Shown here in pieces: positions 1 through 7,609 of a DNA stretch of 10,470 bases (positions are counted from its first letter, which is position 1; every line of letters begins with the position of its first letter). Below the pieces are notes generated by a model. The model saw nothing but the letters and a program-made list of their open reading frames with translations, did not search any database and was not told the origin of the DNA. The stretch covers positions 1 through 10,470 of the forward strand of contig JAFGIT010000344.1 in the NCBI GenBank assembly GCA_016929465.1, read 5' to 3'. Both the position numbers and the translations under genes were made by a program. This DNA is from JAFGIT01 sp016929465 [NCBI: Candidatus Coatesbacteria bacterium] (GTDB lineage Bacteria > B130-G9).

Positions 1-405
1 ATCAGCTTGCCGGAGCCCTGGTTCATAGGGGCGGTATTCGGTCTCTTCGTGCTCGGGGCCGCATCTACCAAGGACTTCGCTGATATGGAGGGAGATCGGG
101 CTGGCGGCTGCTTCACCCTGCCGATGGCAATAGGTATCAGACCTGCAGCAATCGTCGTCGCCGTGTCACTCTCGGTACCGTTCGCGATGCTCTTGTTTGG
201 ACTCTGGCGAGGATTGCTTTCCGGCAACCAATGGTTCCTTGGAGGGCTTTCAAGCGTGCTCATTATCTGGGGGCTGTATGCGGGAAGGCTGCTCGTGCGA
301 GATCCGGACGGACTCGCCACGGAGAAGAACCATCCCTCTTGGAAGCACATGTATCTGATCCTGCTCTTTGCACAGATTGGAATGGCGGCGGCATATCTTC
401 TGTAG
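1..405 (+). CDS. UbiA-family membrane prenyltransferase, C-terminal part (5' end outside window)
   Basis: The reading frame is open from base 1 and ends at TAG 403-405, so this is the last 134 residues of a protein normally about 280-300 residues long. The key signature is a second Asp-rich motif of UbiA prenyltransferases, KDFADMEGDR, with Asp at fragment residues 25, 28 and 32, followed by the family-typical TLPMAIG. In this family the motif binds the Mg-diphosphate of an isoprenoid donor inside a membrane helix bundle. Three to four hydrophobic segments follow or precede it, ending in a final helix near LILLFAQIGMAAAYLL. Family members prenylate quinone precursors, chlorophyll/heme, glycerol phosphate or phosphoribose. 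The first Asp-rich motif lies outside the window, so the acceptor cannot be named. The motif wording is closer to quinone/chlorophyll-type enzymes, but the two glycosyltransferases downstream would also fit a lipid-carrier role. Family assignment is secure, substrate is not. Confidence 0.85.
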   Translation: MSLPEPWFIGAVFGLFVLGAASTKDFADMEGDRAGGCFTLPMAIGIRPAAIVVAVSLSVPFAMLLFGLWRGLLSGNQWFLGGLSSVLIIWGLYAGRLLVRDPDGLATEKNHPSWKHMYLILLFAQIGMAAAYLL

Positions 406-430
406 CGAATTCTGGGAGGGCAAAGGTTAG

Positions 431-1159
431 ATGGGTGTTGGAAGGTGCGCCGTGCTTGTTGCGGCCTACAACGCGGCTGAAACTCTGGGCCCCCTCCTAG
501 AGGATGTTCGACGGCACTTCACTGGCGACCTGATTCTGGTCGATGACGGTTCGACGGATGCGACCGGCGATATTGGCGGGAATCTTGCCAACGTCGTGTT
601 AAGTCACGACACCAACCGCGGAAAGGGCGCGGCCCTGATCACTGGATTCACTCACTTAATCGGAGAAGGCTATCAGGCCGTCGTGACGCTGGACGCGGAT
701 GGTCAACACCTGCCCGAGTTCATCCCACGGTTCATCGAAATGTTCGAAAGGACCGGCTGTGACCTCGTGCTGGGCCGACGGGAATTCTCTATTCGCACGA
801 CGCCCTTCCTCCGCTATTTTGGCAATGTGCTCTCGAGCTTCTGGATATCCATTATCTCCGGCGTCAAGGTAAAGGACAGCCAGTGCGGATTCAGGCTCTA
901 TCGATTGGAGGCTATCCAGACGCAAAAACTTGCGACTTCCGGATTTGACACCGAGACTGAGTTGCTGTTTCAGATTCGGCAGGATGGCGGGAGGATAGAG
1001 CAGGTTGATATCCCGCTAATATACAAGGCTGGCGGCAAGAGCAATTTCAAGCGGATATGGGACACGCTCGCGGTAACACGTGTCATCGTAAGGCATCTTC
1101 TCAATTGGAGACGCTGCAGGTCTGGGCGCGGAAATCGCGCTGGCAGGTCATTAAACTGA
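431..1159 (+). CDS. Family 2 glycosyltransferase, DPM1-like (polyprenyl-phosphate sugar synthase)
   Basis: This 242-residue protein has a complete GT-A fold of glycosyltransferase family 2. VLVAAYNAAETL (8-19) begins the nucleotide-binding half, VDDGSTDAT is at 37-45, and the metal-binding DADGQH is at 88-93. The acceptor half carries DSQCGFRLYR (149-158) and GFDTETELL (171-179), a pattern typical of dolichyl/undecaprenyl-phosphate mannosyl- or glucosyltransferases. No transmembrane helix is evident at the C-terminus, which is short and Arg-rich (227-239), so it is probably a soluble or peripheral enzyme on the cytoplasmic face. By family knowledge it would move a hexose from a nucleotide sugar to polyprenyl phosphate; the sugar is unknown. 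The ATG at 431 is preceded by GGAGG at 415-419, 11 bases away. It starts 25 bases after the UbiA stop and is followed 21 bases later by a GT39-like protein, which suggests that it supplies that protein's lipid-linked donor. Confidence 0.88.
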   Translation: MGVGRCAVLVAAYNAAETLGPLLEDVRRHFTGDLILVDDGSTDATGDIGGNLANVVLSHDTNRGKGAALITGFTHLIGEGYQAVVTLDADGQHLPEFIPRFIEMFERTGCDLVLGRREFSIRTTPFLRYFGNVLSSFWISIISGVKVKDSQCGFRLYRLEAIQTQKLATSGFDTETELLFQIRQDGGRIEQVDIPLIYKAGGKSNFKRIWDTLAVTRVIVRHLLNWRRCRSGRGNRAGRSLN

Positions 1160-1180
1160 ATCTCGACGCAATGGATTGCT

Positions 1181-3079
1181 ATGGCAATTAAGACGCGACT
1201 GGCTTTATTATTGCGTGCCGTCGCCTATTCGATAGGCATTATCGAGCTGATCTCGCTTATGAGAGGCGTCGAGTTCGTCTGGCTTCCTGGCCCCAGCGAG
1301 CAGATCCTGACCCGGGCCTTATTCCCGCTGAGTTTTTTGCTGATAACTACTCTCTACGTGGTCGCGACGCGCCTGCGGATATTCGGCCGAGGTGGATTCT
1401 CGATGTGGTTCGATACGCTGAGCTACGGGATTCTCGTTCTTCTCTCTCCCGGCATCGCGAACATCAAGGCGTGGGAGACCTTCTCCGCTGAAACCAGCAT
1501 CGCGTTTGTTGCTCTGATTGCTGCGAAGTTGGCAGTGCTCTTCGCTGGAATCTATCGGGGCCTGAACCGGGATTCCGCTAGCGATCATCCGAGGGATACC
1601 ACCCGCGCGCCGAGGGACCGGAGGTTTGGCCGGAGCTTGCTCGCGTGCATCTTCCTGAGCAGCTGGGCATTCCTTTTTCTATTGGGAATTCACGCGGCGA
1701 CCAGGATGTGCGCTCAACCAGATGAGCCTTTCTACCTTCTCATAGCACAGAGCATCATAAAGGATGGGGACCTGGACCTTAATAACAACCTCGAGGCGCG
1801 CGACTACGCGCCCTATTACCATTCGCCACTTCTCCCGCAGCGAGATGTGAATAGAACCGGGCGCTATATCTCGAGGCACGGAGTGCTCTTCTCCCTGCTG
1901 CTCGCGCCGTTCTACCTGGTCTTGGGGCGGGTCGGAGCCATGACTCTCTCCTGCCTTGCCTATGCCCTATTCTGCACGCTGGTCTTCTGGCTCTCCCGCC
2001 GAGAGACCAGATCGTCAAAGACGGCCTTCTGGACATGGTTGGTTGCTGTTGTAGCGGTGCCCGGCTCTGTCTATTCGACACAGATCTATCCGGAGTCATT
2101 GGCCTGCCTTCTGTTAATGGTCCTGTTGGTGGTGATGCTCGAGAAGAGGTCTATTGGGCTGACGATTGCCGGAGTGGTGGCAGCGGCCGCCCTGCCTTGG
2201 CTCAAGGCCAGGTATGCCCTTATTATGGTCCCAGTAGTGGTTCTTCTTTTGCCAAAGCTGATCAGGCCGGGGGACTCCGCCAATGTGAAAGCGGAAAGGG
2301 CTCTTCAGGGCTCCTGGTATTACCTTCTGACGGCCAAGATGAGATCACTCAAGGAGCCGGTCGGTCGCATTTCGGCCCGCCTGAGAATCTCGCGAGCAGA
2401 GATTGCGGTCGGTACTGCCGTCCTGGCATCGTGCATTCTTGCGCTTCTTTTCTACCGTGGCGTTACGTTCCGGCTGTTCGGAGGCATGAATATCGACGAT
2501 GTGCTGCGCCTCGAGTGGTCCCGGTGCTGGTATAAGCTATTCGCCCTATTCCTCGATTGGCAGTACGGCCTGCTAATTTACTCGCCGATATTCTTGCTCT
2601 CCATTCTCGGTCTGTTGAGCCTCATCAAAGGAAGACATCCTCTATCTTGCGTTATCGCGTGTGGCTGTATCCCGTATTTGATCGCTCTCTCTTCGCTCGG
2701 GTGGTGGTTTGGCGGAGGCTGCCCTCCTTGCCGGTACCTGGTTTGCCTCCTGCCTTTCTTGCTTCTCAGCCTTTCCTTCTCGTTGGCTTCTCTCAAAGGT
2801 CCGATCGCTCGTTCTTTTTTCATTGTCTCCATCATCTACTCATCTGTGATTTCGCTTTCAATGGCGGCCTTCCCGAGCGATAGATACATGATCCCGGGGG
2901 AGTCGAATAAGGTACTCGACAGGCCCTTTCCGGACAATATCGATTTGACACTGGTGCCATCCTTTATAAGGGAGAATAGCTCGAGCTGCATCCTCGTAGC
3001 GGCTCTCGTGACCCTGATACTACTCTCCTATGGATTCACTCCGGGCAGATCTCGGGATAAGGACATTCATGGACGTTGA
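1181..3079 (+). CDS. Polytopic membrane glycosyltransferase, GT39/ArnT-like
   Basis: This 632-residue integral membrane protein has many hydrophobic helices. The diagnostic feature is an acidic pair, Asp181-Glu182 in AQPDEPFYLLIAQSI, followed by a polar loop rich in Tyr, Asn and His (about 196-235, including YYHSPLLPQRDVNRTGRY) and then SRHGVLFSLLLAPFYLVLGR. This is the first-periplasmic-loop pattern of PMT/ArnT (GT39, GT-C) enzymes, where the acidic pair is catalytic and the donor is a polyprenyl-phosphate sugar. A later loop, WWFGGGCPPCRYL (Trp508-509, Arg518), matches the conserved GG-x-PP-x-RY region of such proteins. About 170 residues with roughly five predicted helices precede the acidic pair, while in classical GT39 enzymes only one helix does. 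The ATG at 1181 has no strong ribosome site; an ATG at 1171 is out of frame. It lies 21 bases behind the DPM1-like gene. Acceptor (lipid A, protein or polysaccharide) cannot be told from sequence. Confidence 0.75.
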   Translation: MAIKTRLALLLRAVAYSIGIIELISLMRGVEFVWLPGPSEQILTRALFPLSFLLITTLYVVATRLRIFGRGGFSMWFDTLSYGILVLLSPGIANIKAWETFSAETSIAFVALIAAKLAVLFAGIYRGLNRDSASDHPRDTTRAPRDRRFGRSLLACIFLSSWAFLFLLGIHAATRMCAQPDEPFYLLIAQSIIKDGDLDLNNNLEARDYAPYYHSPLLPQRDVNRTGRYISRHGVLFSLLLAPFYLVLGRVGAMTLSCLAYALFCTLVFWLSRRETRSSKTAFWTWLVAVVAVPGSVYSTQIYPESLACLLLMVLLVVMLEKRSIGLTIAGVVAAAALPWLKARYALIMVPVVVLLLPKLIRPGDSANVKAERALQGSWYYLLTAKMRSLKEPVGRISARLRISRAEIAVGTAVLASCILALLFYRGVTFRLFGGMNIDDVLRLEWSRCWYKLFALFLDWQYGLLIYSPIFLLSILGLLSLIKGRHPLSCVIACGCIPYLIALSSLGWWFGGGCPPCRYLVCLLPFLLLSLSFSLASLKGPIARSFFIVSIIYSSVISLSMAAFPSDRYMIPGESNKVLDRPFPDNIDLTLVPSFIRENSSSCILVAALVTLILLSYGFTPGRSRDKDIHGR

Positions 3080-3098
3080 GCGCGCCCCCTTTTAGTTG

Positions 3099-3127
3099 TT
3101 GACTCGCAGCGCAGTCATATCTATTCT
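3099..3127 (+). promoter_or_regulatory. Candidate sigma70-type promoter upstream of pilT
   Basis: In the 140-base gap between the membrane glycosyltransferase and pilT, TTGACT (3099-3104) and TATTCT (3122-3127) are separated by exactly 17 bases. The -35 box matches the sigma70 consensus at five of six positions and the -10 box at four of six. Transcription would begin near 3134, leaving an untranslated leader of about 85 bases. This is the largest gap in the window and marks a change of function, so an operon start is reasonable here. No clear rho-independent terminator was seen in the same gap. The call rests on pattern alone. Confidence 0.45.
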
Positions 3128-3205
3128 GAGCAGAAAATTTGGAGAGGAGTCGCGCCTTGATTAGGTGTTGTCTCCCCCTCACTGGAACCTTATGGAACTG
3201 GCGAT

Positions 3206-3210
3206 AGGAG
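3206..3210 (+). promoter_or_regulatory. Ribosome binding site of pilT
   Basis: AGGAG lies nine bases before the ATG at 3220. It is the clearest Shine-Dalgarno sequence in the window and supports that start codon. A short direct repeat, TGGAAC at 3183-3188 and 3193-3198, lies just upstream with a ten-base period; its meaning is unknown. Confidence 0.7.
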
Positions 3211-3219
3211 ACTTTTAGA

Positions 3220-4395
3220 ATGGTCAACATCAATGATTTGCTCGAATTGGCGGTTGCCAGAGGGGCGTCGGACCTTCACATCAAAATAGGCGCACAGCCC
3301 GTCATCAGGGTTGATGGTCATCTAACGACGATGATCGACCAGAAGAGACTGACTCCCGAGGACACGCTTCATCTTGCGTTCAGCATGATGACACCTGGCC
3401 AGAGGGAAAGTTTCCGCAAGCACAAGCAAATAGACCTTGCGCACGCCATTCCGGGGCTCGGTCGTTTCCGTGTCAGCGCCTTCCAGCAGAGAAGCACAGT
3501 AAGTATCGTTTTGAGAGTAGTCCCCACTAAGATTCGCGGCTTCTCTGAGCTTTATTTGCCCCCCGTAATGGAGAAGCTCTCCATGGAAAACAGGGGTATG
3601 ATCATCCTGACCGGAACGACAGGTAGTGGTAAGTCAACGACACTTGCGGCGATGATTGACTACATGAATGTCCATCGGGTCGAGCACATCGTTACGATTG
3701 AGGACCCTATCGAGTTCCTTCACAGGGACAAACGCTGCATCATCAATCAGCGTGAGGTAGGTTCAGACACCGAGACGTTCGCTGGCGCGTTGAAGGTCAC
3801 ACTTCGACAGGACCCCGACATAATACTCGTCGGTGAGATGCGTGACTTCGAGACGGTCGAGCTTGCATTGGCTGCGGCGGAGACAGGCCACCTTGTTCTG
3901 ACGACGCTTCATACACTCGACGCGGTGGAGTCGATCAACCGTGTCGTCGCCTTCTTCCCTCCGCATCAGCAGCAGCAGATCAGGTTGGAGCTCGCAGCAA
4001 TCATCAAGGGCATCGTCTCGCAGCGCCTTATTCCAAGAGCGGATGGCAAAGGACGTATTCCCGCCGTCGAGGTGCTCGTCACGACCGGTCTCGTCCGTGA
4101 CAAGATCATCGACAAGGAAAAGACGATGGAAATCAAGGAAGCCATCGCGGACGGTGTCGTTCAATACGGTATGCAGACATTCGACCAGTGCTTGATCGGG
4201 CTATATAACAGGAAGTTGATCACCCTTGATTCCGCAATGCGCTATTGCTCGAATCCGGATGACTTCATGCTCAAGGTCAAGGGAATTAGCTCCACGAGCG
4301 ACATGTCAAAGGTCGAGGAATCGGAGGAAGTGGGCTCTAGCTTCAACGAAAAGGATGACGCCTTCGACTTCTCGAATGCCTTCTCGGATGAGTAG
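3220..4395 (+). CDS. pilT: Type IV pilus retraction ATPase PilT
   Basis: This 391-residue protein is a full-length member of the secretion/pilus ATPase family. The PAS-like N-terminal domain carries ARGASDLHIKIG (12-24) and IPGLGRFRVSAFQQR (77-91). The RecA-like domain has Walker A GTTGSGKST (132-140), the Asp box IEDPIEF (160-166), Walker B IILVGEMRD with Glu206, and the His box LVLTTLHT with His231. GMQTFDQ (317-323) is a PilT signature towards the C-terminus. In the family, a hexamer at the inner membrane hydrolyses ATP to depolymerise pilin, giving twitching motility and DNA uptake. It lacks the long N-terminal domain and the tetracysteine element expected of PilB/GspE-type extension ATPases. 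The last ~28 residues (364-391) form a strongly acidic, low-complexity tail. No pilin, pilB, pilC or secretin gene is nearby; recX follows after 58 bases. PilU is a possible alternative name, but the motifs fit PilT better. Confidence 0.93.
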   Translation: MVNINDLLELAVARGASDLHIKIGAQPVIRVDGHLTTMIDQKRLTPEDTLHLAFSMMTPGQRESFRKHKQIDLAHAIPGLGRFRVSAFQQRSTVSIVLRVVPTKIRGFSELYLPPVMEKLSMENRGMIILTGTTGSGKSTTLAAMIDYMNVHRVEHIVTIEDPIEFLHRDKRCIINQREVGSDTETFAGALKVTLRQDPDIILVGEMRDFETVELALAAAETGHLVLTTLHTLDAVESINRVVAFFPPHQQQQIRLELAAIIKGIVSQRLIPRADGKGRIPAVEVLVTTGLVRDKIIDKEKTMEIKEAIADGVVQYGMQTFDQCLIGLYNRKLITLDSAMRYCSNPDDFMLKVKGISSTSDMSKVEESEEVGSSFNEKDDAFDFSNAFSDE

Positions 4396-4453
4396 GGAGC
4401 GAATTTTCGCCGAGCAAGCGCTTTGATGGTTGCCCTGACGGTAGCCTGACCTG

Positions 4454-4966
4454 ATGGCAAGCGCTGAGGAGCAGAAGGGACGTCGAGAAGCGTGGCAGAA
4501 GGCCCTCAAGTTTCTTTCTGCAAGAGCGCACTCTGCGGCTGAGCTCAGGCGCAAATTGAGAGCGCATGGCTTCCTCGAGGGGGACATAGACTCCGTCATT
4601 GAAGAGCTCAAGGCCAGAAATTATCTGAACGACCTGGACCTATCGGTGTTCTTCATTCAGGGACTCATTGAGCGGAAACCCTATGGACGCCGTTGGTTCC
4701 TTCACAAGCTGCTGCAAAGAGGCATAGAAAAAGAGATAATAGAGGAGGCCCTCGACAAGGCGTTCGCTGATGTCAGCGAATTAGAATTGGCCTCAAGGGC
4801 GATACAATCGAAGCTGAGTAGCCTCGAGAGAGAAGATATGCGCTCGAAGAGGGTGAAGCTCGCGAGGTTTTTGAGTAATAGAGGCTTTCCAGAGGCTATG
4901 GTCCTCGAGATCACAGACCTGAACCTATCGGACAACTCGGATAGAGACGATGAAAACAGCACATGA
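4454..4966 (+). CDS. recX: Regulatory protein RecX
   Basis: This 170-residue, highly charged helical protein matches RecX in length and in the order of its three-helix repeats. The first is FLSARAHSAAELRRKLRAHGF (20-40) followed by VIEELKARNYLND (48-60). The second includes KPYGRRWFLHKLLQRGIEKEII (75-96). The third, more degenerate, contains ARFLSNRGFP (137-146). RecX binds in the groove of RecA filaments and limits their extension and activity. The ATG at 4454 is the first ATG after an in-frame TAG at 4442; no good Shine-Dalgarno sequence precedes it, so initiation may be weak. It overlaps alaS by 17 bases, implying translational coupling. The recX-alaS order is common in bacteria, often with recA just upstream, but here pilT occupies that position and recA is absent from the window. 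The C-terminal ~15 residues are acidic and polar and look non-conserved. Confidence 0.88.
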   Translation: MASAEEQKGRREAWQKALKFLSARAHSAAELRRKLRAHGFLEGDIDSVIEELKARNYLNDLDLSVFFIQGLIERKPYGRRWFLHKLLQRGIEKEIIEEALDKAFADVSELELASRAIQSKLSSLEREDMRSKRVKLARFLSNRGFPEAMVLEITDLNLSDNSDRDDENST

Positions 4967-7598
4967 ATTAAGAGACCTTTTCCTTAGATATTTTTCCGAG
5001 CGAGAGCACAGATTGGTGCGATCAGCTCCGCTCATACCAGCAACCGACCCCACACTGCTCTTCACGATTGCAGGGATGGTCCCGTTCAAGGACGTGTTCC
5101 TCGGTAAGGACAAACGGGCCTACACCAGGGCAACATCATGCCAGAAGTGTCTCAGGGTGTCGGGTAAGCACAACGACCTGGAACAGGTCGGCTACACCCT
5201 CAGACACAGCACCTTCTTCGAGATGCTGGGCAACTTCTCATTTGGGGATTACTTCAAGGAAAAGGCTATTGAGTTCGGCTGGGAGTTTATGGTCGAGTTC
5301 GCTGGAGTTCCGGTTGATAGGATGTGGGTCTCGGTTTATGAGGAAGACGACGAGGCAAGACGGCTCTGGGAAAAGATTGGGATGAATCCGGACCGGATAG
5401 TGGGTCTCGGCAAAGACGACAATTTCTGGGCGATGGGCGATGTCGGCCCATGCGGTCCATGTAGCGAGATGTTCTTCGATTTTGGAGAGGAAGCGGGTTG
5501 CGGAAAGCCTGATTGCGCACCTGGCTGCGATTGTGACCGCTTCACCGAGATCTGGAATCACGTCTTCATGCAATATAACCGTGACGCAAATGGCACTCTA
5601 AATCCGCTTCCTGCACCGTCAGTTGACACTGGAATGGGACTCGAGCGACTAGCCTGCGTCTGCCAGGGCAAGAGCTCGATCTTCGAATGCGATCTCTTCA
5701 CTTCGATTCAGCGGGGCTTGAGCGAGCTCAGCGGAGTGCCAATCACAGGCAAGGGACAGGAAGGCATCGCCTTCCGCGCAATATCGGACCACATCAGGTC
5801 GCACTGCTTCCTGCTCGCAGACGGCATAATGCCGTCGAACGAGGGCCGCGGTTACGTCTTGCGGCGGTTGATCCGGAGGGCAAACCGATTCGGTCAGAAC
5901 CTGAACCTGCACGATCCGTTCCTCTATAAGTTGGCCGGCGAGGTGATCTCGCAGATGGGAGATGCCTATCCTGAGCTCAAGACTCAGCAGGAGATGATAA
6001 CTCGCGTCATTAAGAGCGAGGAGGAGCGCTTCCACAACACTCTGAACCGAGCGCTGCCGTTGGTCATGGAGCACGTCGAGGAGGTCAAGCAGGCCGGGGG
6101 AACCGCCCTAGATGGCGAGAAGGTCTTTTCTTTCTACGACACATTCGGCTTCCCGATTGACCTCGTGAGAGATATAGCCAAGGAGAATGGATTGGTCCTG
6201 GACGAAGCTGGCTTCTCGGCCGCTATGACGAAGCAGAAGGAGCGTGCCAGGGCTGCTATGAAGGCCGCCGGCGACGAGCACATTCCGGATGAACTGAAGG
6301 GAATATGCACGAGATTTCGAAGAGACATAGAGTGTGGAGAGCTAACGCTCCCGATTGCATTGCTCTATGGCCAGGATAATGGTCGAAGAAGCACCATAGA
6401 ATCCGCTTCGAAGGGTACCGAGGTGGAGATAGTCCTCGATGAGAGCCCCTTCTACGCCGAATCGGGCGGGCAGGTCTCAGACACGGGATACATGAGGACC
6501 GAAAAAGCCGCTGTTCGTGTAAAGAGCGTAGAGAAGTTCGCCCATGGTGCATTCCTACACAGGGGCATCGTCGAGACAGGTACGATTTCAGTGGGGGACT
6601 ACGTCACGTGCGAGGTCGATTGGATAAGACGCGCCGCGATCGAACGCAGCCACAGCGCAACGCATCTATTGCACAATGCTTTGAGGTCTATCCTCGGGGA
6701 GCACGTGAAGCAATCCGGCTCATTGGTCGAGCCAGACAGGCTTCGCTTCGACTTTACCCACTTCGGGCCCCCATCCGAAAGGGAGATCTCGATGATCGAA
6801 TCACTCGTGAACGAGCGGATACGTGAAGACTCAGAGGTTATAACGAGCGAGATGGCATTCGAAGAGGCCGTCGATCAGGGCGCACTTGCCTTTTTTGGCG
6901 AGAAGTATGGCGATCGCGTCCGTATGGTGAACGCAGGCGGCTTCAGCAAGGAGCTCTGTGGAGGAACGCACATCGATCGCACTGGTGAAATCGGTCTTTT
7001 CAGAATACTCAGCACCGGCAGCATCTCGGCCGGCGTTCGTCGTATGGAAGCTCTGACAGGTGAGAAAGCCCTAGAATACGACAACCACAAGTTGGGCCTC
7101 TTGAAGGACCTCGGCGAGCTACTCAAGTCACCACAGGAAAGCGTCATTGAGCGAGTGACTTTGCTCCTCGAGGAGGCGAAGGCCCTGCGTCATGAGTGCG
7201 ACCGGCTCAAGGACCTCTCCATCAACAAAAGAGTCCTGGATCTAATTAACGGCGCCGAAGACCTGGGTGAGACCAGACTCATCGCCGCAAACCTGGGTGA
7301 TGAGCGAGTTGATTTCCTGCGCAAGGTCTCTGACAGGCTGAAGGAAGATGGCTTCAGCGGCGTCTCCGTACTCGCCGCGAGTGACGGCAAGAAAGTGATT
7401 CTGATATGTTCTGTAAGTGAAGACTTGACAAATAGGCTCGATGCAGGCCATATCATAAGAGAAGTTTCTGCGAAAGTCGGCGGAAGCGGCGGCGGGCGCA
7501 AGGATTTCGCCCAGGCGGGTGGCTCGCGCCCGGAGCAGCTTGATGAGGCGCTTTCGCATGCTAAGGATGTTGTTCAAAACCTTTTGGCAAAGAAATAG
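4950..7598 (+). CDS. alaS: Alanyl-tRNA synthetase
   Basis: This 882-residue protein is full length for bacterial AlaRS (about 875) and catalyses ATP-dependent charging of tRNA-Ala in the cytoplasm. The class II catalytic domain includes RVSGKHNDLEQVGYTLRH (69-86), the near-invariant HSTFFEMLGNFSFGDYFK (86-103), and motif 3 VDTGMGLERLA (225-235). Between them, four Cys (184, 189, 193, 195) form a cluster common in this family and possibly metal-binding. The tRNA-recognition region follows (about 240-460). The editing domain carries the zinc ligands His568 and His572 (HSATH) and Cys670 and His674 (CGGTH), so mischarged Ser or Gly should be cleared. The C-terminal DHHA1/C-Ala domain contains the Gly-rich KVGGSGGGRKDFAQAGG (842-858). 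The ATG at 4950 gives the expected N-terminus (MKT..ELRDLFL..F) and lies inside recX. No truncation or missing key residue is visible. Confidence 0.98.
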   Translation: MKTAHELRDLFLRYFSEREHRLVRSAPLIPATDPTLLFTIAGMVPFKDVFLGKDKRAYTRATSCQKCLRVSGKHNDLEQVGYTLRHSTFFEMLGNFSFGDYFKEKAIEFGWEFMVEFAGVPVDRMWVSVYEEDDEARRLWEKIGMNPDRIVGLGKDDNFWAMGDVGPCGPCSEMFFDFGEEAGCGKPDCAPGCDCDRFTEIWNHVFMQYNRDANGTLNPLPAPSVDTGMGLERLACVCQGKSSIFECDLFTSIQRGLSELSGVPITGKGQEGIAFRAISDHIRSHCFLLADGIMPSNEGRGYVLRRLIRRANRFGQNLNLHDPFLYKLAGEVISQMGDAYPELKTQQEMITRVIKSEEERFHNTLNRALPLVMEHVEEVKQAGGTALDGEKVFSFYDTFGFPIDLVRDIAKENGLVLDEAGFSAAMTKQKERARAAMKAAGDEHIPDELKGICTRFRRDIECGELTLPIALLYGQDNGRRSTIESASKGTEVEIVLDESPFYAESGGQVSDTGYMRTEKAAVRVKSVEKFAHGAFLHRGIVETGTISVGDYVTCEVDWIRRAAIERSHSATHLLHNALRSILGEHVKQSGSLVEPDRLRFDFTHFGPPSEREISMIESLVNERIREDSEVITSEMAFEEAVDQGALAFFGEKYGDRVRMVNAGGFSKELCGGTHIDRTGEIGLFRILSTGSISAGVRRMEALTGEKALEYDNHKLGLLKDLGELLKSPQESVIERVTLLLEEAKALRHECDRLKDLSINKRVLDLINGAEDLGETRLIAANLGDERVDFLRKVSDRLKEDGFSGVSVLAASDGKKVILICSVSEDLTNRLDAGHIIREVSAKVGGSGGGRKDFAQAGGSRPEQLDEALSHAKDVVQNLLAKK

Positions 7599-7601
7599 GA
7601 G
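7597..7601 (+). promoter_or_regulatory. Ribosome binding site of the lytic transglycosylase gene, overlapping the alaS stop
   Basis: AGGAG begins inside the alaS stop codon TAG (7596-7598) and lies eight bases before the ATG at 7610. A ribosome terminating on alaS would cover this site, so translation of the downstream gene is probably coupled to alaS. Confidence 0.6.
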
Positions 7602-7609
7602 CAAGGCTG

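Noticed and set aside
2035-2535. 166-residue open frame on the + strand inside the membrane glycosyltransferase gene
   Set aside because: It overlaps the GT39-like gene in another frame, and its translation has no recognisable domain. The in-frame membrane protein with the acidic-pair motif explains the region.
3763-4164. 133-residue open frame antisense to pilT
   Set aside because: It lies opposite the Walker B and His box region of PilT, has no recognisable motif, and has no separate promoter or ribosome site that I can see.
4399-4410. Inverted repeat GCGA-ATTT-TCGC just after the pilT stop, as a possible terminator
   Set aside because: The stem is only four pairs (five with a two-base loop), with no following T run. 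It is too weak to call a terminator.
4426-4449. Seven-codon mini-frame MVALTVA before recX, as a leader peptide
   Set aside because: It has no ribosome site, no regulatory codon run and no attenuator hairpin. Chance is the simpler explanation.
5649-6074. 141-residue open frame antisense to alaS
   Set aside because: alaS is continuous and conserved here. The antisense translation shows no family motif and is a by-product of codon bias.
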